Assembly: GCA_023423935.1 (NCBI GenBank)
Contig: JAFAEQ010000075.1
Span: 149,004 to 213,003 of the forward strand
Length of the DNA stretch: 64,000 nucleotides
Origin: Pseudomonadota bacterium
GTDB lineage: Bacteria > Pseudomonadota > Gammaproteobacteria > Steroidobacterales > Steroidobacteraceae
Direction of reading: 5' to 3'
Shown here: positions 45,638 to 54,318 of the stretch, piece after piece
Layout: every line of letters starts with the position of its first letter
Numbering within the stretch: the first letter of the stretch is position 1
Program-made: the position numbers and the translations under genes
Notes under the pieces: generated by a model
Seen by the model: only the letters and a program-made list of their open reading frames with translations
What the model was told of the DNA's origin: nothing
Databases searched by the model: none

Positions 45638-45883
45638 CGCTCGCGATGAATTGACAATCGATAATGGACAATTGACAACGAAGAAGCTACGCGCGCGAAG
45701 TCATCGTTCATTGAAAAAAAGCAGATCAGCTGTCCTTTTTCGTTCGTTCGCCGCGCGGCGGCTTCCGTTGTCAATTATCAATTGTCCGTCGTCAATTGTT
45801 CCCAGGAGCGGTATATCGCGAGCTGACGCTCGCGATGAATTGACAGTTGATAATGGACAATTGACAACGAAGAAGCTTCGCGC
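45616..45883. repeat. 79-bp direct duplication that includes the end of the CBS gene
   Basis: 45616-45694 and 45805-45883 are about 95% identical and include the last 22 bases of the CBS gene (GGAGCGGTATATCGCGAGC) plus the start of the hairpin arm. It shows that a repeat element has been duplicated with a piece of neighbouring coding sequence. Confidence 0.75.
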
Positions 45884-46001
45884 ATTAAGAGCTCGTATTA
45901 GCAGCGTCAGAAACAAAAAAGGCAGCGTTCAACGCTGCCTTTTTTGATCACCACTCTCAGTGGCTTTCGTTGTCAATTATCAATTGTCCATTGTCAATTA
46001 T
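45651..46001. repeat. NGACAAT-type double hairpin element between CBS gene and leuA
   Basis: Left arms 45651-45680 and 45838-45869 (TGACAAT, CGATAAT, GGACAAT, TGACAAC units), right arms 45767-45799 and 45969-46001 (GTTGTCAATTATCAATTGTC...). Period is 7. The leuA TGA stop lies within the last right arm. Confidence 0.8.
45915..45945. terminator. Bidirectional terminator between CBS gene and leuA
   Basis: AAAAAAGGCAGCGTT-CAACGCTGCCTTTTTT: an 8-9-bp GC-rich stem flanked by an A run and a T run, so it works for both convergent transcripts. Confidence 0.85.
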
Positions 46002-47694
46002 TCCCCGCCGTCGCCACTGGCATCGCATCGTCGAGCAGGTTGCGCTGGAGTGCGCGGTTCACGGCGCTCAGCACGGCGAGCAGAGAAGCGGTGACGATGT
46101 TCTCGTGCATGCCGACGCCGAACAGTGTCGCGCGCGCTGGCGTGGTGATCTCGACGCAGGACATCGCGCGTGCGTTGCTGCCGGTGCCGATCGAATGCTC
46201 TTCGTACGAGAGCACGTCGAAACGGAAGCCGAGCGCGTCGACGAGCGCATCGATCGGACCGTTGCCTTCGCCGTTCAGGAGTGTGCCCTGACCGTTGCGG
46301 CGCAGACGCAGCGTGAGCTTCTGAACCTCGGGGTGTTCGCGCACGGTTGCAAGCTGATGCGACACGTATGAGTAAGCAGCGTCCTGCTCCAGGTATTCGC
46401 TCTTGAACAGGGTCCAGATGTCCTCCGATGAGAGCTCCTTGCCGGTGGCATCGGTCACGGCCTGTACCGCCTGACTGAACTCGATCTGCAAACGACGCGG
46501 CAGCGCTACGCCATAGTCGCGCTCGAGCAGATAGGCGATGCCGCCCTTGCCCGACTGGCTGTTCACGCGAATGACCGATTCATAGGTGCGGCCGAGATCG
46601 CGCGGATCGATCGGGAGATACGGCACATCCCAAAGATCGCCTTCCTTGCGGGCCGCGAAGCCTTTCTTGATCGCGTCCTGGTGTGAGCCCGAGAACGCTG
46701 TGAACACGAGATCGCCCACATAGGGATGACGCGGGTGAATCGGCAGCTGATTGCACTGCTCGACGGTGCGCGCGGCTTCGTTGATGTTCGAGAAGTCGAG
46801 GCCTGGGTGCACGCCTTGCGTGTACAGATTCATCGCGAGCGTCACGATGTCGACATTGCCGGTGCGCTCGCCATTGCCGAAGAGCGTGCCCTCGACGCGA
46901 TCCGCGCCCGCCATCACGGCAAGCTCTGCGGCCGCGACCGCCGTGCCGCGATCGTTGTGAGGATGCACCGAGAGAATGATCGAATCGCGCTTGGCGATAT
47001 GGCGGCTGAACCACTCGATCTGATCGGCATACACGTTCGGCGTCGCCATTTCGACTGTCGCCGGAAGATTCAGAATCGTCTTGTGCTGCGGCGTGGGTTG
47101 CCACACCTCGTTCACGGCATCACAGATCTCGACGGCGAAATCGAGCTCGGTGCCGGTGAAGCTCTCGGGGCTGTACTCGAACATCCACTGTGTCTGGGGC
47201 TGCTTCAGTGCCTGCTCGCGCACGCAGCGTGCACCCTGGACGGCGATGTTGATGATGCCGGGCTTGTCGAGACCGAACACGACACGGCGCTGCACGGTCG
47301 AGGTCGAGTTGTACAAATGCACGATCGCGCGCTTAGCGCCGCGCAGCGACTCGAACGTGCGTTCGATCAGCTCGGCACGCGCCTGCGTGAGCACTTGAAT
47401 GACTACATCGTCGGGGATCAGATTGCGCTCGATCAGCTCGCGCACGAAGTCGAAGTCTGTCTGCGACGCCGCAGGAAATCCGACCTCGATCTCCTTGAAG
47501 CCCGTCTTGACCAGCAGATCGAACATCCGCCGCTTGCGTGCCGCATCCATCGGCTCGATGAGTGCCTGATTGCCATCGCGCAGATCCACGCTGCACCACA
47601 GTGGCGGTGCGGAGAGCGTGCGATCGGGCCAAGTGCGATCTTTGATCGCAATGGGGGCAAACGGACGGTACTTGGTAGACGGGTCCTTCAACAT
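45994..47694 (-). CDS. leuA: 2-isopropylmalate synthase
   Basis: 566 residues, the long (LeuA type 2) form. HMGL-like catalytic barrel with WCSVDLRDGNQALIEPMD, metal His residues in HPHNDRGTAVAA, and a C-terminal LeuA allosteric domain. It condenses acetyl-CoA and 2-oxoisovalerate in leucine synthesis. Start ATG at 47694. A possible Leu leader peptide lies about 130 bp upstream. Confidence 0.96.
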   Translation of the reverse strand: MLKDPSTKYRPFAPIAIKDRTWPDRTLSAPPLWCSVDLRDGNQALIEPMDAARKRRMFDLLVKTGFKEIEVGFPAASQTDFDFVRELIERNLIPDDVVIQVLTQARAELIERTFESLRGAKRAIVHLYNSTSTVQRRVVFGLDKPGIINIAVQGARCVREQALKQPQTQWMFEYSPESFTGTELDFAVEICDAVNEVWQPTPQHKTILNLPATVEMATPNVYADQIEWFSRHIAKRDSIILSVHPHNDRGTAVAAAELAVMAGADRVEGTLFGNGERTGNVDIVTLAMNLYTQGVHPGLDFSNINEAARTVEQCNQLPIHPRHPYVGDLVFTAFSGSHQDAIKKGFAARKEGDLWDVPYLPIDPRDLGRTYESVIRVNSQSGKGGIAYLLERDYGVALPRRLQIEFSQAVQAVTDATGKELSSEDIWTLFKSEYLEQDAAYSYVSHQLATVREHPEVQKLTLRLRRNGQGTLLNGEGNGPIDALVDALGFRFDVLSYEEHSIGTGSNARAMSCVEITTPARATLFGVGMHENIVTASLLAVLSAVNRALQRNLLDDAMPVATAGNN

Positions 47695-47823
47695 GGATAG
47701 CGGTCCTGTAGCGAGCTCACTTCAGCCTCGAAATATGAGCGAGGCCGCAAGCGAGGCGGAAAGCGAAACTGGGATTCTTTGTTTGGAGCGCGCCAAGGGC
47801 GCTGCTGCTGGTATTCGTTGCGT

Positions 47824-47904
47824 CTAGCGACGCAGGTGCAGGCGCGCACGCAGCAGCAGGCCGCCGCGGAGGGGCGAAGCCGACTTTTGCTGGTGAATGC
47901 GCAT
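47824..47904 (-). CDS. Possible leucine leader peptide of leuA
   Basis: A 26-codon frame in the 5-prime leader of leuA. It contains CTG-CTG-CTG (codons 16-18), then two more CTG within the next six codons, six Leu in all. It ends 129 bp before leuA. Such Leu-rich leaders regulate leu genes by attenuation. No clear ribosome site or T-run terminator was found, so this is a candidate only. The remaining 47905-48094 has no recognised gene. Confidence 0.4.
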   Translation of the reverse strand: MRIHQQKSASPLRGGLLLRARLHLRR

Positions 47905-48094
47905 GCCGGCGAATCTAGCAGCACTGCAGAAGCCATTGCAAGGCAAGTGCGCGCTCAAACCCTGTTCCGGCGACCGAGGTCGAAGCTGGGCGGAGAATGG
48001 GGGAACCACCGCACTGCCGGAACCCACTCCAACGGTGCCGTATTGAGAATGCAGAGGGTGCTGGCACTCCACTGGCACTGGTTAAAAGGACTGC

Positions 48095-48628
48095 ATGACA
48101 TCGCGCATGTTGCAATGGGTCGCAGCCTTCGCATTGCTGGCTGGGCCCGCATTGTTCAGCAATCCCACTCGCGCGCAGGCCGGCGCGTTCCAGATCGTCT
48201 GGGTCGTTGTCGGCGATGCCATGACGAGTGCAGGAGATCGACCATCCCGCGCAGGCCGCCACCTGTTCATGGCGGCCGATCTGGCGAATATGGCGCTGAA
48301 ACAGGTCTCGGTGAATGCTGTGGATGTGGAGCCGACCGTCAGTCCGCTGACCGTGGGCCAACGCTTCTGCCTCAGCTCATTGCGGATCGCCGCGAAGGGT
48401 GCGGATCGGTCATGGGTCAAGAGTGCGCCGTTGTCGGTCAGTGTTCGACAGGATCAACGCGACGCATTAGGACTGGAAACCCGCAACCAGGACATCTGCG
48501 TGCGCCCTTCGACCGCGGGCGAATTCCCGATCCGCTTCACGAGTCTTCTGCCTGCGTCGGACGGTACCGCGCGCGTCGCCCAGGTGTTCCTGCGAGTTCA
48601 CGAAGCTACGGCGAGCGACGCGCTTTGA
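48095..48628 (+). CDS. Hypothetical secreted protein
   Basis: 177 residues. Hydrophobic signal peptide (MLQWVAAFALLAGPALFS) with likely cleavage near TRAQA. The rest has no recognised motif; two Cys (RFCLSS, DICVRP) could form a disulfide. A large overlapping frame in another phase (47779-48711) is considered spurious. Function unknown. Confidence 0.6.
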   Translation: MTSRMLQWVAAFALLAGPALFSNPTRAQAGAFQIVWVVVGDAMTSAGDRPSRAGRHLFMAADLANMALKQVSVNAVDVEPTVSPLTVGQRFCLSSLRIAAKGADRSWVKSAPLSVSVRQDQRDALGLETRNQDICVRPSTAGEFPIRFTSLLPASDGTARVAQVFLRVHEATASDAL

Positions 48629-48642
48629 TCGATCGGGGCGCC

Positions 48643-49443
48643 TCAGCCCTGAAGTGCGTCGAACCAGCGCGCGTTCGTTTCGCCGAACACCAGGAAATGT
48701 GGGTTCAGTAGATCCGGCTTGGTGTTGTAGCGCAGCGGCTGGCCTTGCAGATCTACGACTGCGCCACCTGCCGCTTCGACGATCGCATGAGCGGCCGCCG
48801 TGTCCCACTCGCTCGTAGGTCCGAAACGCGGATACACATCCGCTTCGCCTTCCGCGATCAGACAGAACTTCAATGAGCTGCCGATGCTGAGCAATGCGTG
48901 CGGTCCCAGCCGATCGAGATAGGCATCCATCGATCCGGCACGTGCGTGCGAGCGGCTGCCCACCACGCGCAGCGGCGATCGGGCTGGCGTGTGCACGTGA
49001 ATCGGTTCCGCAGGCTGCTGGCCGATTTGCTTGAAGGCGCCACCCGTTGGCGATGCGAAGTACGTCGTGTCCTTCACCGGCACATGCACCACCCCGAGCA
49101 CGGGCGAATGGTCTTCGATCAGCGCAATGTTCACCGTGAACTCGCCATTGCGCGAGATGAACTCTTTCGTGCCATCGAGAGGATCGACCAGCCAGTGCCG
49201 GTGCCAGCCGCGGCGCTTCTCGAACGGAATCCCGCTGTCTTCCTCCGACAGGATCGGCAGCGCAGGAGACAACGCCTTCAGTCCCTCGACGATGATCGCG
49301 TGCGCACGCAGATCGGCCTCGGTCAGCGGCGACTTGTCTTCTTTATGCGTGACATCGAAGCGCTCGGCATAGACATCGAGAATCGCTGCGCCGGCACGGC
49401 GGGCGATGTCGATGACTTTCGGCAGCACCTGTTCACGATCCAT
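48643..49443 (-). CDS. cysQ: 3'(2'),5'-bisphosphate nucleotidase CysQ
   Basis: 266 residues. Inositol monophosphatase fold with metal motifs SEEDSGIPF and DPLDGTKEFISRNGEFTVNIALI, and WDTAAAHAIVEAAGG. CysQ hydrolyses PAP from sulfate assimilation. It follows cysNC and cysD on the same strand, separated by a repeat element. Confidence 0.94.
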   Translation of the reverse strand: MDREQVLPKVIDIARRAGAAILDVYAERFDVTHKEDKSPLTEADLRAHAIIVEGLKALSPALPILSEEDSGIPFEKRRGWHRHWLVDPLDGTKEFISRNGEFTVNIALIEDHSPVLGVVHVPVKDTTYFASPTGGAFKQIGQQPAEPIHVHTPARSPLRVVGSRSHARAGSMDAYLDRLGPHALLSIGSSLKFCLIAEGEADVYPRFGPTSEWDTAAAHAIVEAAGGAVVDLQGQPLRYNTKPDLLNPHFLVFGETNARWFDALQG

Positions 49444-49453
49444 AAGAGTTCAA

Positions 49454-49563
49454 GAGGCCGCAAAGACCGCAAAAAGGATTGATGAATGCTGAAACGAGGT
49501 CATCGATATGCTCTGAGCAGGCCTCGACCGCTTGCTCGCTTCTTTTCTGCGGTCTTTGCGGCC
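49454..49563. repeat. CCGCAAAGA-type hairpin between cysQ and cysNC
   Basis: Left arm 49454-49476 (GAGGCCGCAAAGACCGCAAAAAGG), right arm 49540-49563 (CTTTTCTGCGGTCTTTGCGGCC), which pair over about 20 bp. Unit period about 9 nt. Same design as the other elements but only about two units per arm. Confidence 0.65.
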
Positions 49564-49572
49564 ATTCCCAGC

Positions 49573-51498
49573 TCATAGTCCAGAGAGGTTATCGGCCGGA
49601 TACAACATGCCCGCGTCGCGCAGCTTCGTCAGGATTTCCTCGGCGGCCTGTTCCGGTGAGACGAGCGCTGTGCGCAGATGAATTTCCGCGTGTTCGGGTG
49701 GCTCGTACGGAGAGTCGATACCGGTGAAATTCTTGAGCTCGCCGCGGCGCGCTTTCTTGTAGAGGCCTTTCGGGTCGCGCTTCTCGGCTTCCTCGAGCGG
49801 AGTGTCGACGAACACCTCGAAGAATTCGCCCGGCTGCATCAGTTCGCGCGCGAGCCGCCGTTCGGAACGGAAAGGCGAAATGAAGGACACCAGGACGATG
49901 AGTCCGGCGTCGACCATCAGCTTCGTCACTTCGGCTACGCGGCGAATGTTCTCGACGCGGTCTGCATCGGTGAAGCCGAGATCCTTGTTCAGTCCATGGC
50001 GCACGTTGTCGCCATCGAGAATATAGGTGTGGCGACCGATCGCATGCAGTCGCTTCTCGACCAGATTTGCGACGGTCGATTTGCCCGAGCCGGAAAAGCC
50101 GGTGAACCACAGCACGCACGCTTTCTGGCCCTTGAGCGACGCGCGAGCATGTTTGTTCACATCCAGCGCCTGCCAATGAATGTTCTCGGCGCGACGCAAC
50201 GCAAAGTTCAACAGGCCGGCGCCGACGGTGTCGTTCGACAGCTTGTCGATCAGGATGAAACCGCCCATCTCGCGATTCTCGGTGTACGGATCGAAGGCGA
50301 TCGGGCGGTCCAGGCTCAGGTTGCACACGCCGATTTCATTCAGCTCGAGCTGCTTCGCCGCAAGATGCTCAAGGGTATTCACGTTCACTTTGTACTTGGG
50401 CGTAGTGATGCTGCCCGTCACGGTACGCGTGCCAAGCTTGATCAGATAAGGACGCCCGGGAAGCATCGGCTCTTCGTGCATCCACACGATCGTCGCCTGA
50501 AACTGATCGGCGACACCGGCCGGCTCGTTCGCAGGCGTGAGCACATCGCCACGACTCACATCGACTTCGTCGGTGAGTGTCAGCGTGATCGATTGTCCCG
50601 CCACTGCGCGGTCGAGATCGCCATCGTGACTGACGATGCGAGCCACCTTGCTCGTGCGTCCGGAAGGCAGCACGCGGATCGCATCGCCGGTGCGAATCAC
50701 GCCGCTGGCAATCGTACCGGCGAATCCGCGGAAATCCTGATTGGGGCGATTCACCCATTGCACAGGAAGACGGAACGGTTTGCGCTGCAGATCGTTCTCG
50801 ATCTCGACCGTTTCCAGATAGCTCATCAGCGTCGGGCCCTGGTACCAGCGCATCCGCGTGCTCGCTTCCAGAACGTTATCGCCGCGCAGGGCCGACATCG
50901 GAATCGCCGTGATCTGATCGATGCCGATCTGGGCTGCGAATGACCGGTACTCACTGACGATCTGATCGAAGACGGGTTGCGCGAAATCGACCAGGTCCAT
51001 TTTGTTGATCGCGAGCACGACATGGCGGATCCCGATCAGCGAGACGAGATAGCTGTGACGCCGCGTCTGCGTCAGCACACCCTTGCGTGCATCGATGAGA
51101 ATGACCGCGACATCGGCCGTCGATGCGCCGGTGACCATGTTGCGCGTGTACTGCTCGTGACCCGGCGTGTCAGCCACGATGAACTTGCGTCGATCGGTCG
51201 AAAAGAACCGATACGCCACGTCGATCGTGATGCCTTGCTCGCGCTCTGCCGCAAGACCGTCGACCAGCAACGCAAAATCGAGCTCACCGCCCTGCGTACC
51301 AACTTTCTTCGAGTCGGCCTCGAGCGCCGCAAGCTGATCCTCGAAGATCATCTTCGACTCATAGAGCAACCGGCCGATCAGCGTCGACTTGCCGTCATCC
51401 ACGCTGCCGCAAGTAATGAAGCGCAGCAGACTCTTTTGCTCGTGCGACTTGAGATAGGCCTGAATGTCGGAGGCGATGAGATCGGATTTGTGGGCCAT
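49573..51498 (-). CDS. cysNC: Fused sulfate adenylyltransferase subunit 1 / adenylylsulfate kinase (CysNC)
   Basis: 641 residues. N-terminal GTPase (CysN): CGSVDDGKSTLIGRLLYE, DTPGHEQYTRNM, INKMDLVDF. C-terminal APS kinase (CysC), from about residue 450: FTGFSGSGKSTVANLVEKR, LDGDNVRHGLNKDLGF, FEVFVDTPLEEAEKRDPKGLY. It activates sulfate to APS and phosphorylates it to PAPS. The fused form is common outside enterobacteria. Partner CysD is encoded just upstream. Confidence 0.97.
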   Translation of the reverse strand: MAHKSDLIASDIQAYLKSHEQKSLLRFITCGSVDDGKSTLIGRLLYESKMIFEDQLAALEADSKKVGTQGGELDFALLVDGLAAEREQGITIDVAYRFFSTDRRKFIVADTPGHEQYTRNMVTGASTADVAVILIDARKGVLTQTRRHSYLVSLIGIRHVVLAINKMDLVDFAQPVFDQIVSEYRSFAAQIGIDQITAIPMSALRGDNVLEASTRMRWYQGPTLMSYLETVEIENDLQRKPFRLPVQWVNRPNQDFRGFAGTIASGVIRTGDAIRVLPSGRTSKVARIVSHDGDLDRAVAGQSITLTLTDEVDVSRGDVLTPANEPAGVADQFQATIVWMHEEPMLPGRPYLIKLGTRTVTGSITTPKYKVNVNTLEHLAAKQLELNEIGVCNLSLDRPIAFDPYTENREMGGFILIDKLSNDTVGAGLLNFALRRAENIHWQALDVNKHARASLKGQKACVLWFTGFSGSGKSTVANLVEKRLHAIGRHTYILDGDNVRHGLNKDLGFTDADRVENIRRVAEVTKLMVDAGLIVLVSFISPFRSERRLARELMQPGEFFEVFVDTPLEEAEKRDPKGLYKKARRGELKNFTGIDSPYEPPEHAEIHLRTALVSPEQAAEEILTKLRDAGMLYPADNLSGL

Positions 51499-51504
51499 GA
51501 TTCG

Positions 51505-51602
51505 GTGAAGGCAGTGATATCGGTGATGATGGTGATGAAGGTCAGAGGGTGCGCAGAATTCTTGCCGGCATCACTGCTATCACCCTCATCACGGTCATCA
51601 CC
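51505..51602. repeat. GTGATGNNN-type hairpin element between cysD and cysNC
   Basis: Left arm 51505-51543 (GTGAAGGCA, GTGATATCG, GTGATGATG, GTGATGAAG) and right arm 51568-51602 (CATCACTGC, TATCACCCT, CATCACGGT, CATCACC). Clear period of 9. Loop about 24 nt. Confidence 0.8.
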
Positions 51603-51617
51603 GCGCGCTTCGCGCGC

Positions 51618-52529
51618 CTAGAAATACCCTTCCTGTTTCTTCTTCTCCATCGACGCGGTGCTGTCGTGATCGATCACGCGGCCCTGGCGTTCGGAGCTGG
51701 TGGTCAGGAGCATTTCCTGGATGATTGCGGGCAGCGTGTCGGCGCGGCTTTCGACTGCTCCGGTCAATGGATAGCAGCCGAGCGTGCGGAAGCGCACCCA
51801 CTTCATTTCAGGCTTCTCGCCATCGGCGAGCGGCATGCGATCGTCGTCCACCATGATCAGCGCGCCGTCGCGCTTCACGACCGGTCGCGGCTTCGAGAAA
51901 TACAGCGGCACGATCGGGATGTTCTCCAGGTAGATGTACTGCCAGATGTCGAGCTCGGTCCAGTTCGACAATGGAAACACACGCAGGCTTTCGCCTTTGT
52001 TCTTGCGTGCGTTGTACTGATTCCAGAGTTCGGGGCGCTGCCGTTTCGGATCCCAGCGATGCTGGGCCGAGCGGAAAGAGAAGATGCGTTCCTTCGCGCG
52101 GGACTTCTCTTCATCGCGACGTGCACCGCCGAAGGCTGCGTCGAAGCCGTATTTGTCGAGGGCCTGCTTGAGTCCCTGAGTTTTCATGACATCCGTGTGC
52201 ACCGCCGAGCCATGCGTGAACGGCCCGATCCCCCGCGCGATCCCGTCCTGATTGATATGTACCAGCAGCTCGAGGCCGAGTCTGGAGGTGAGCTCATCGC
52301 GAAAGGAGATCATTTCGCGAAACTTCCAGGTCGTGTCGACGTGCAGCAACGGGAAGGGCGGTTTGGCCGGATAGAAGGCCTTCATCGCCAGATGCAACAT
52401 CACCGAGCTGTCCTTGCCGATCGAGTACAGCATGACGGGACGCTCACATTCGGCAACCACCTCCCGAAGGATGTGGATGCTCTCGGCTTCCAGGCGCTGG
52501 AGGTGAGTCAGAGGAACGGTCGACGTCAT
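51618..52529 (-). CDS. cysD: Sulfate adenylyltransferase subunit 2
   Basis: 303 residues, the same size as the E. coli protein. PAPS-reductase-like ATP-pyrophosphatase: VMLYSIGKDSSVMLHLAMKA, GARRDEEKSRAKERIFSFR, VFPLSNWTELDIWQYI. It forms the ATP sulfurylase with CysN. The start at 52529 gives the conserved MTSTVPLTHLQRLEAESI N-terminus; no strong ribosome site is seen. Confidence 0.96.
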   Translation of the reverse strand: MTSTVPLTHLQRLEAESIHILREVVAECERPVMLYSIGKDSSVMLHLAMKAFYPAKPPFPLLHVDTTWKFREMISFRDELTSRLGLELLVHINQDGIARGIGPFTHGSAVHTDVMKTQGLKQALDKYGFDAAFGGARRDEEKSRAKERIFSFRSAQHRWDPKRQRPELWNQYNARKNKGESLRVFPLSNWTELDIWQYIYLENIPIVPLYFSKPRPVVKRDGALIMVDDDRMPLADGEKPEMKWVRFRTLGCYPLTGAVESRADTLPAIIQEMLLTTSSERQGRVIDHDSTASMEKKKQEGYF

Positions 52530-52650
52530 GAATGTGGGTAAAGCTTGGGTCACGGGCCGGTAACGGCCGGGTGGCAGGGTGGGCGATTGTGCGTGATGCT
52601 CCGTGGAGTGCATATCGCAGGTGCGACCCAGGACAGCACGGAACGTTATA

Positions 52651-52706
52651 AGCCCCGGGCGGGTAGCCCCGGGCGGGCAGCCCCAGGCGGGTAGCCCCGA
52701 CAGGGT
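52651..52706. repeat. Four tandem 14-bp repeats upstream of cysD
   Basis: AGCCCCGGGCGGGT, AGCCCCGGGCGGGC, AGCCCCAGGCGGGT, AGCCCCGACAGGGT. Spacer DNA between divergent cysD and the OMF gene; the 310-bp region otherwise shows nothing recognised. Confidence 0.8.
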
Positions 52707-52840
52707 GACGCCAGTGCCGGTACTCGACGTTACGATCCGTAACAGTTGTTAGCAGAAGCCCTCCCCTGAATTTCTGCATCATCGTCTCCACTAAAGGGCG
52801 TGCCATCGCCTGCGGGCTTGCGCGCTGAAGGAGCGGATCT

Positions 52841-54304
52841 TTGGGCGTTTTTTCGAGAATTTCGCGCCGATTCAGCGCGTTGTCGGCGGTTTTGCTGTTG
52901 ACGGCGTGCGCCGTGGGCCCGGACTATCGTGCCCCGCAGATGCCCGCGCCAGATGAATGGCACACCTCTTCCATGGGTGGTTTCAAGGCCGAGAGCGTCG
53001 ATCAGGCCGCGCTCGCATCCTGGTGGACGGTTCTGAACGACCCCACCCTCAACCAGCTCGTCGAGCAGTCGCTGGCGAACAACACCACGGTCAAGCAGGC
53101 CATGGCCCGCGTCACCGAGGCGCGGGCTCGAAGGGGGATTGCCGGTGCCGCCTTCTGGCCATCGATCAACGCGTCCACCTCAGGCAACAGGTCGAGCTCG
53201 GATTCGGTGCTCACCTCTGACGGGCAGATCGTCACGGGCACCCGTGAGATCTATCAGGCGGGCCTGGATGCGAGCTGGGAGATCGATCTGTTCGGGGGCA
53301 CGCGCCGAGCGTACGAGTCTTCGACCGCGCAGCTGGGAGCTACCGAGGCGGACCTGCGCGATGTGCTGGTAACGCTGCTCGGCGATGTTGCGCTCGCGTA
53401 CATCGATGTCCGTACCACGCAATCGCGGCTCACCTTCGCCGAACGCAATCTCGAATCGCAGCGCGAGGTCGTCGACATCACCGGATGGCGTGCAGAGGCC
53501 GGGCTTGCGACTTCATTGGACGTCGAACAGGCAAAGAGCAGCTATTCACAAACACTTGCCGCTGTGCCGCAGCTCGAATCTGCACTCGAAGCTGCAAAGA
53601 ACCGCTTGGCCGTGCTCACAGGACAAACACCCGGGTCCCTCGAAGGCGTGTTGGGTGAACGCAAGCCGATTCCTGTTGCTCCTGCCCAGGTGATCGCGAG
53701 CGTGCCTGCAGAGGTACTGCGACGTCGTCCCGATATCCGCGCTGCCGAGCGCAGACTCGCAGCCCAGACGGCAGAGGTGGGCGTCGCGACCGCACAGCTC
53801 TATCCCAGTCTGTCGCTCAGCGGCTCGATCGGCGTGAATGCCACGCGTACGAGCGATCTCATCTCCGACGGCTTGCATTCGAATCGCTACGGCATTTCGC
53901 TCAGCATGCCCATCTTCCGAGCCGGGGCCTTGTTGCAGAACATCAGAGTGCAGAACGCGCTCGTCGAGTCTGCCTTTGCGACCTACGAGGGTACGGTTCT
54001 GTCTGCCTACGAAGAAGTCGAGAACGCGCTCACGGCATGGGCGAACGAGCAGAAGCGTCATGCAGCACTCGTCGACTCGGTAGAAAGCGCCCGGATCGCA
54101 AGCGAGCTCGCCTTGATGCAATACAACTCAGGACTCGTCGACTTTCAGGTCGTGCTCACCGCCGACCGTCAGCTCATTTCCACAGAAGATGCGCTCGCAG
54201 TGAGCGATGGCGAGCTGACCTCGAATCTGATCCGACTCTACAAAGCATTCGGCGGCGGCTGGTCCGTATTCCCGCCTGCAATCACCCAGGCCGCAGCGCC
54301 GTAA
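52841..54304 (+). CDS. NodT/OprM-type outer-membrane efflux lipoprotein
   Basis: 487 residues. Lipoprotein signal with lipobox LLTAC after a basic N-terminus; two outer-membrane-factor repeats typical of the TolC/NodT family (ARGRRGIAGAAFWPSINA... and RRPDIRAAERRLAAQTAEVG). It starts with TTG, preceded by GAAGGAG. It forms the exit duct of the tripartite exporter encoded downstream. Confidence 0.88.
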   Translation: MGVFSRISRRFSALSAVLLLTACAVGPDYRAPQMPAPDEWHTSSMGGFKAESVDQAALASWWTVLNDPTLNQLVEQSLANNTTVKQAMARVTEARARRGIAGAAFWPSINASTSGNRSSSDSVLTSDGQIVTGTREIYQAGLDASWEIDLFGGTRRAYESSTAQLGATEADLRDVLVTLLGDVALAYIDVRTTQSRLTFAERNLESQREVVDITGWRAEAGLATSLDVEQAKSSYSQTLAAVPQLESALEAAKNRLAVLTGQTPGSLEGVLGERKPIPVAPAQVIASVPAEVLRRRPDIRAAERRLAAQTAEVGVATAQLYPSLSLSGSIGVNATRTSDLISDGLHSNRYGISLSMPIFRAGALLQNIRVQNALVESAFATYEGTVLSAYEEVENALTAWANEQKRHAALVDSVESARIASELALMQYNSGLVDFQVVLTADRQLISTEDALAVSDGELTSNLIRLYKAFGGGWSVFPPAITQAAAP

Positions 54305-54318
54305 CAGGTTTGAAACGC

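Noticed and set aside
47779..48711. 310-residue plus-strand frame spanning the leuA leader and the secreted protein gene
   Set aside because: It overlaps a signal-peptide-bearing frame in another phase and is rich in Arg/Cys/Ser, as for a shadow frame.
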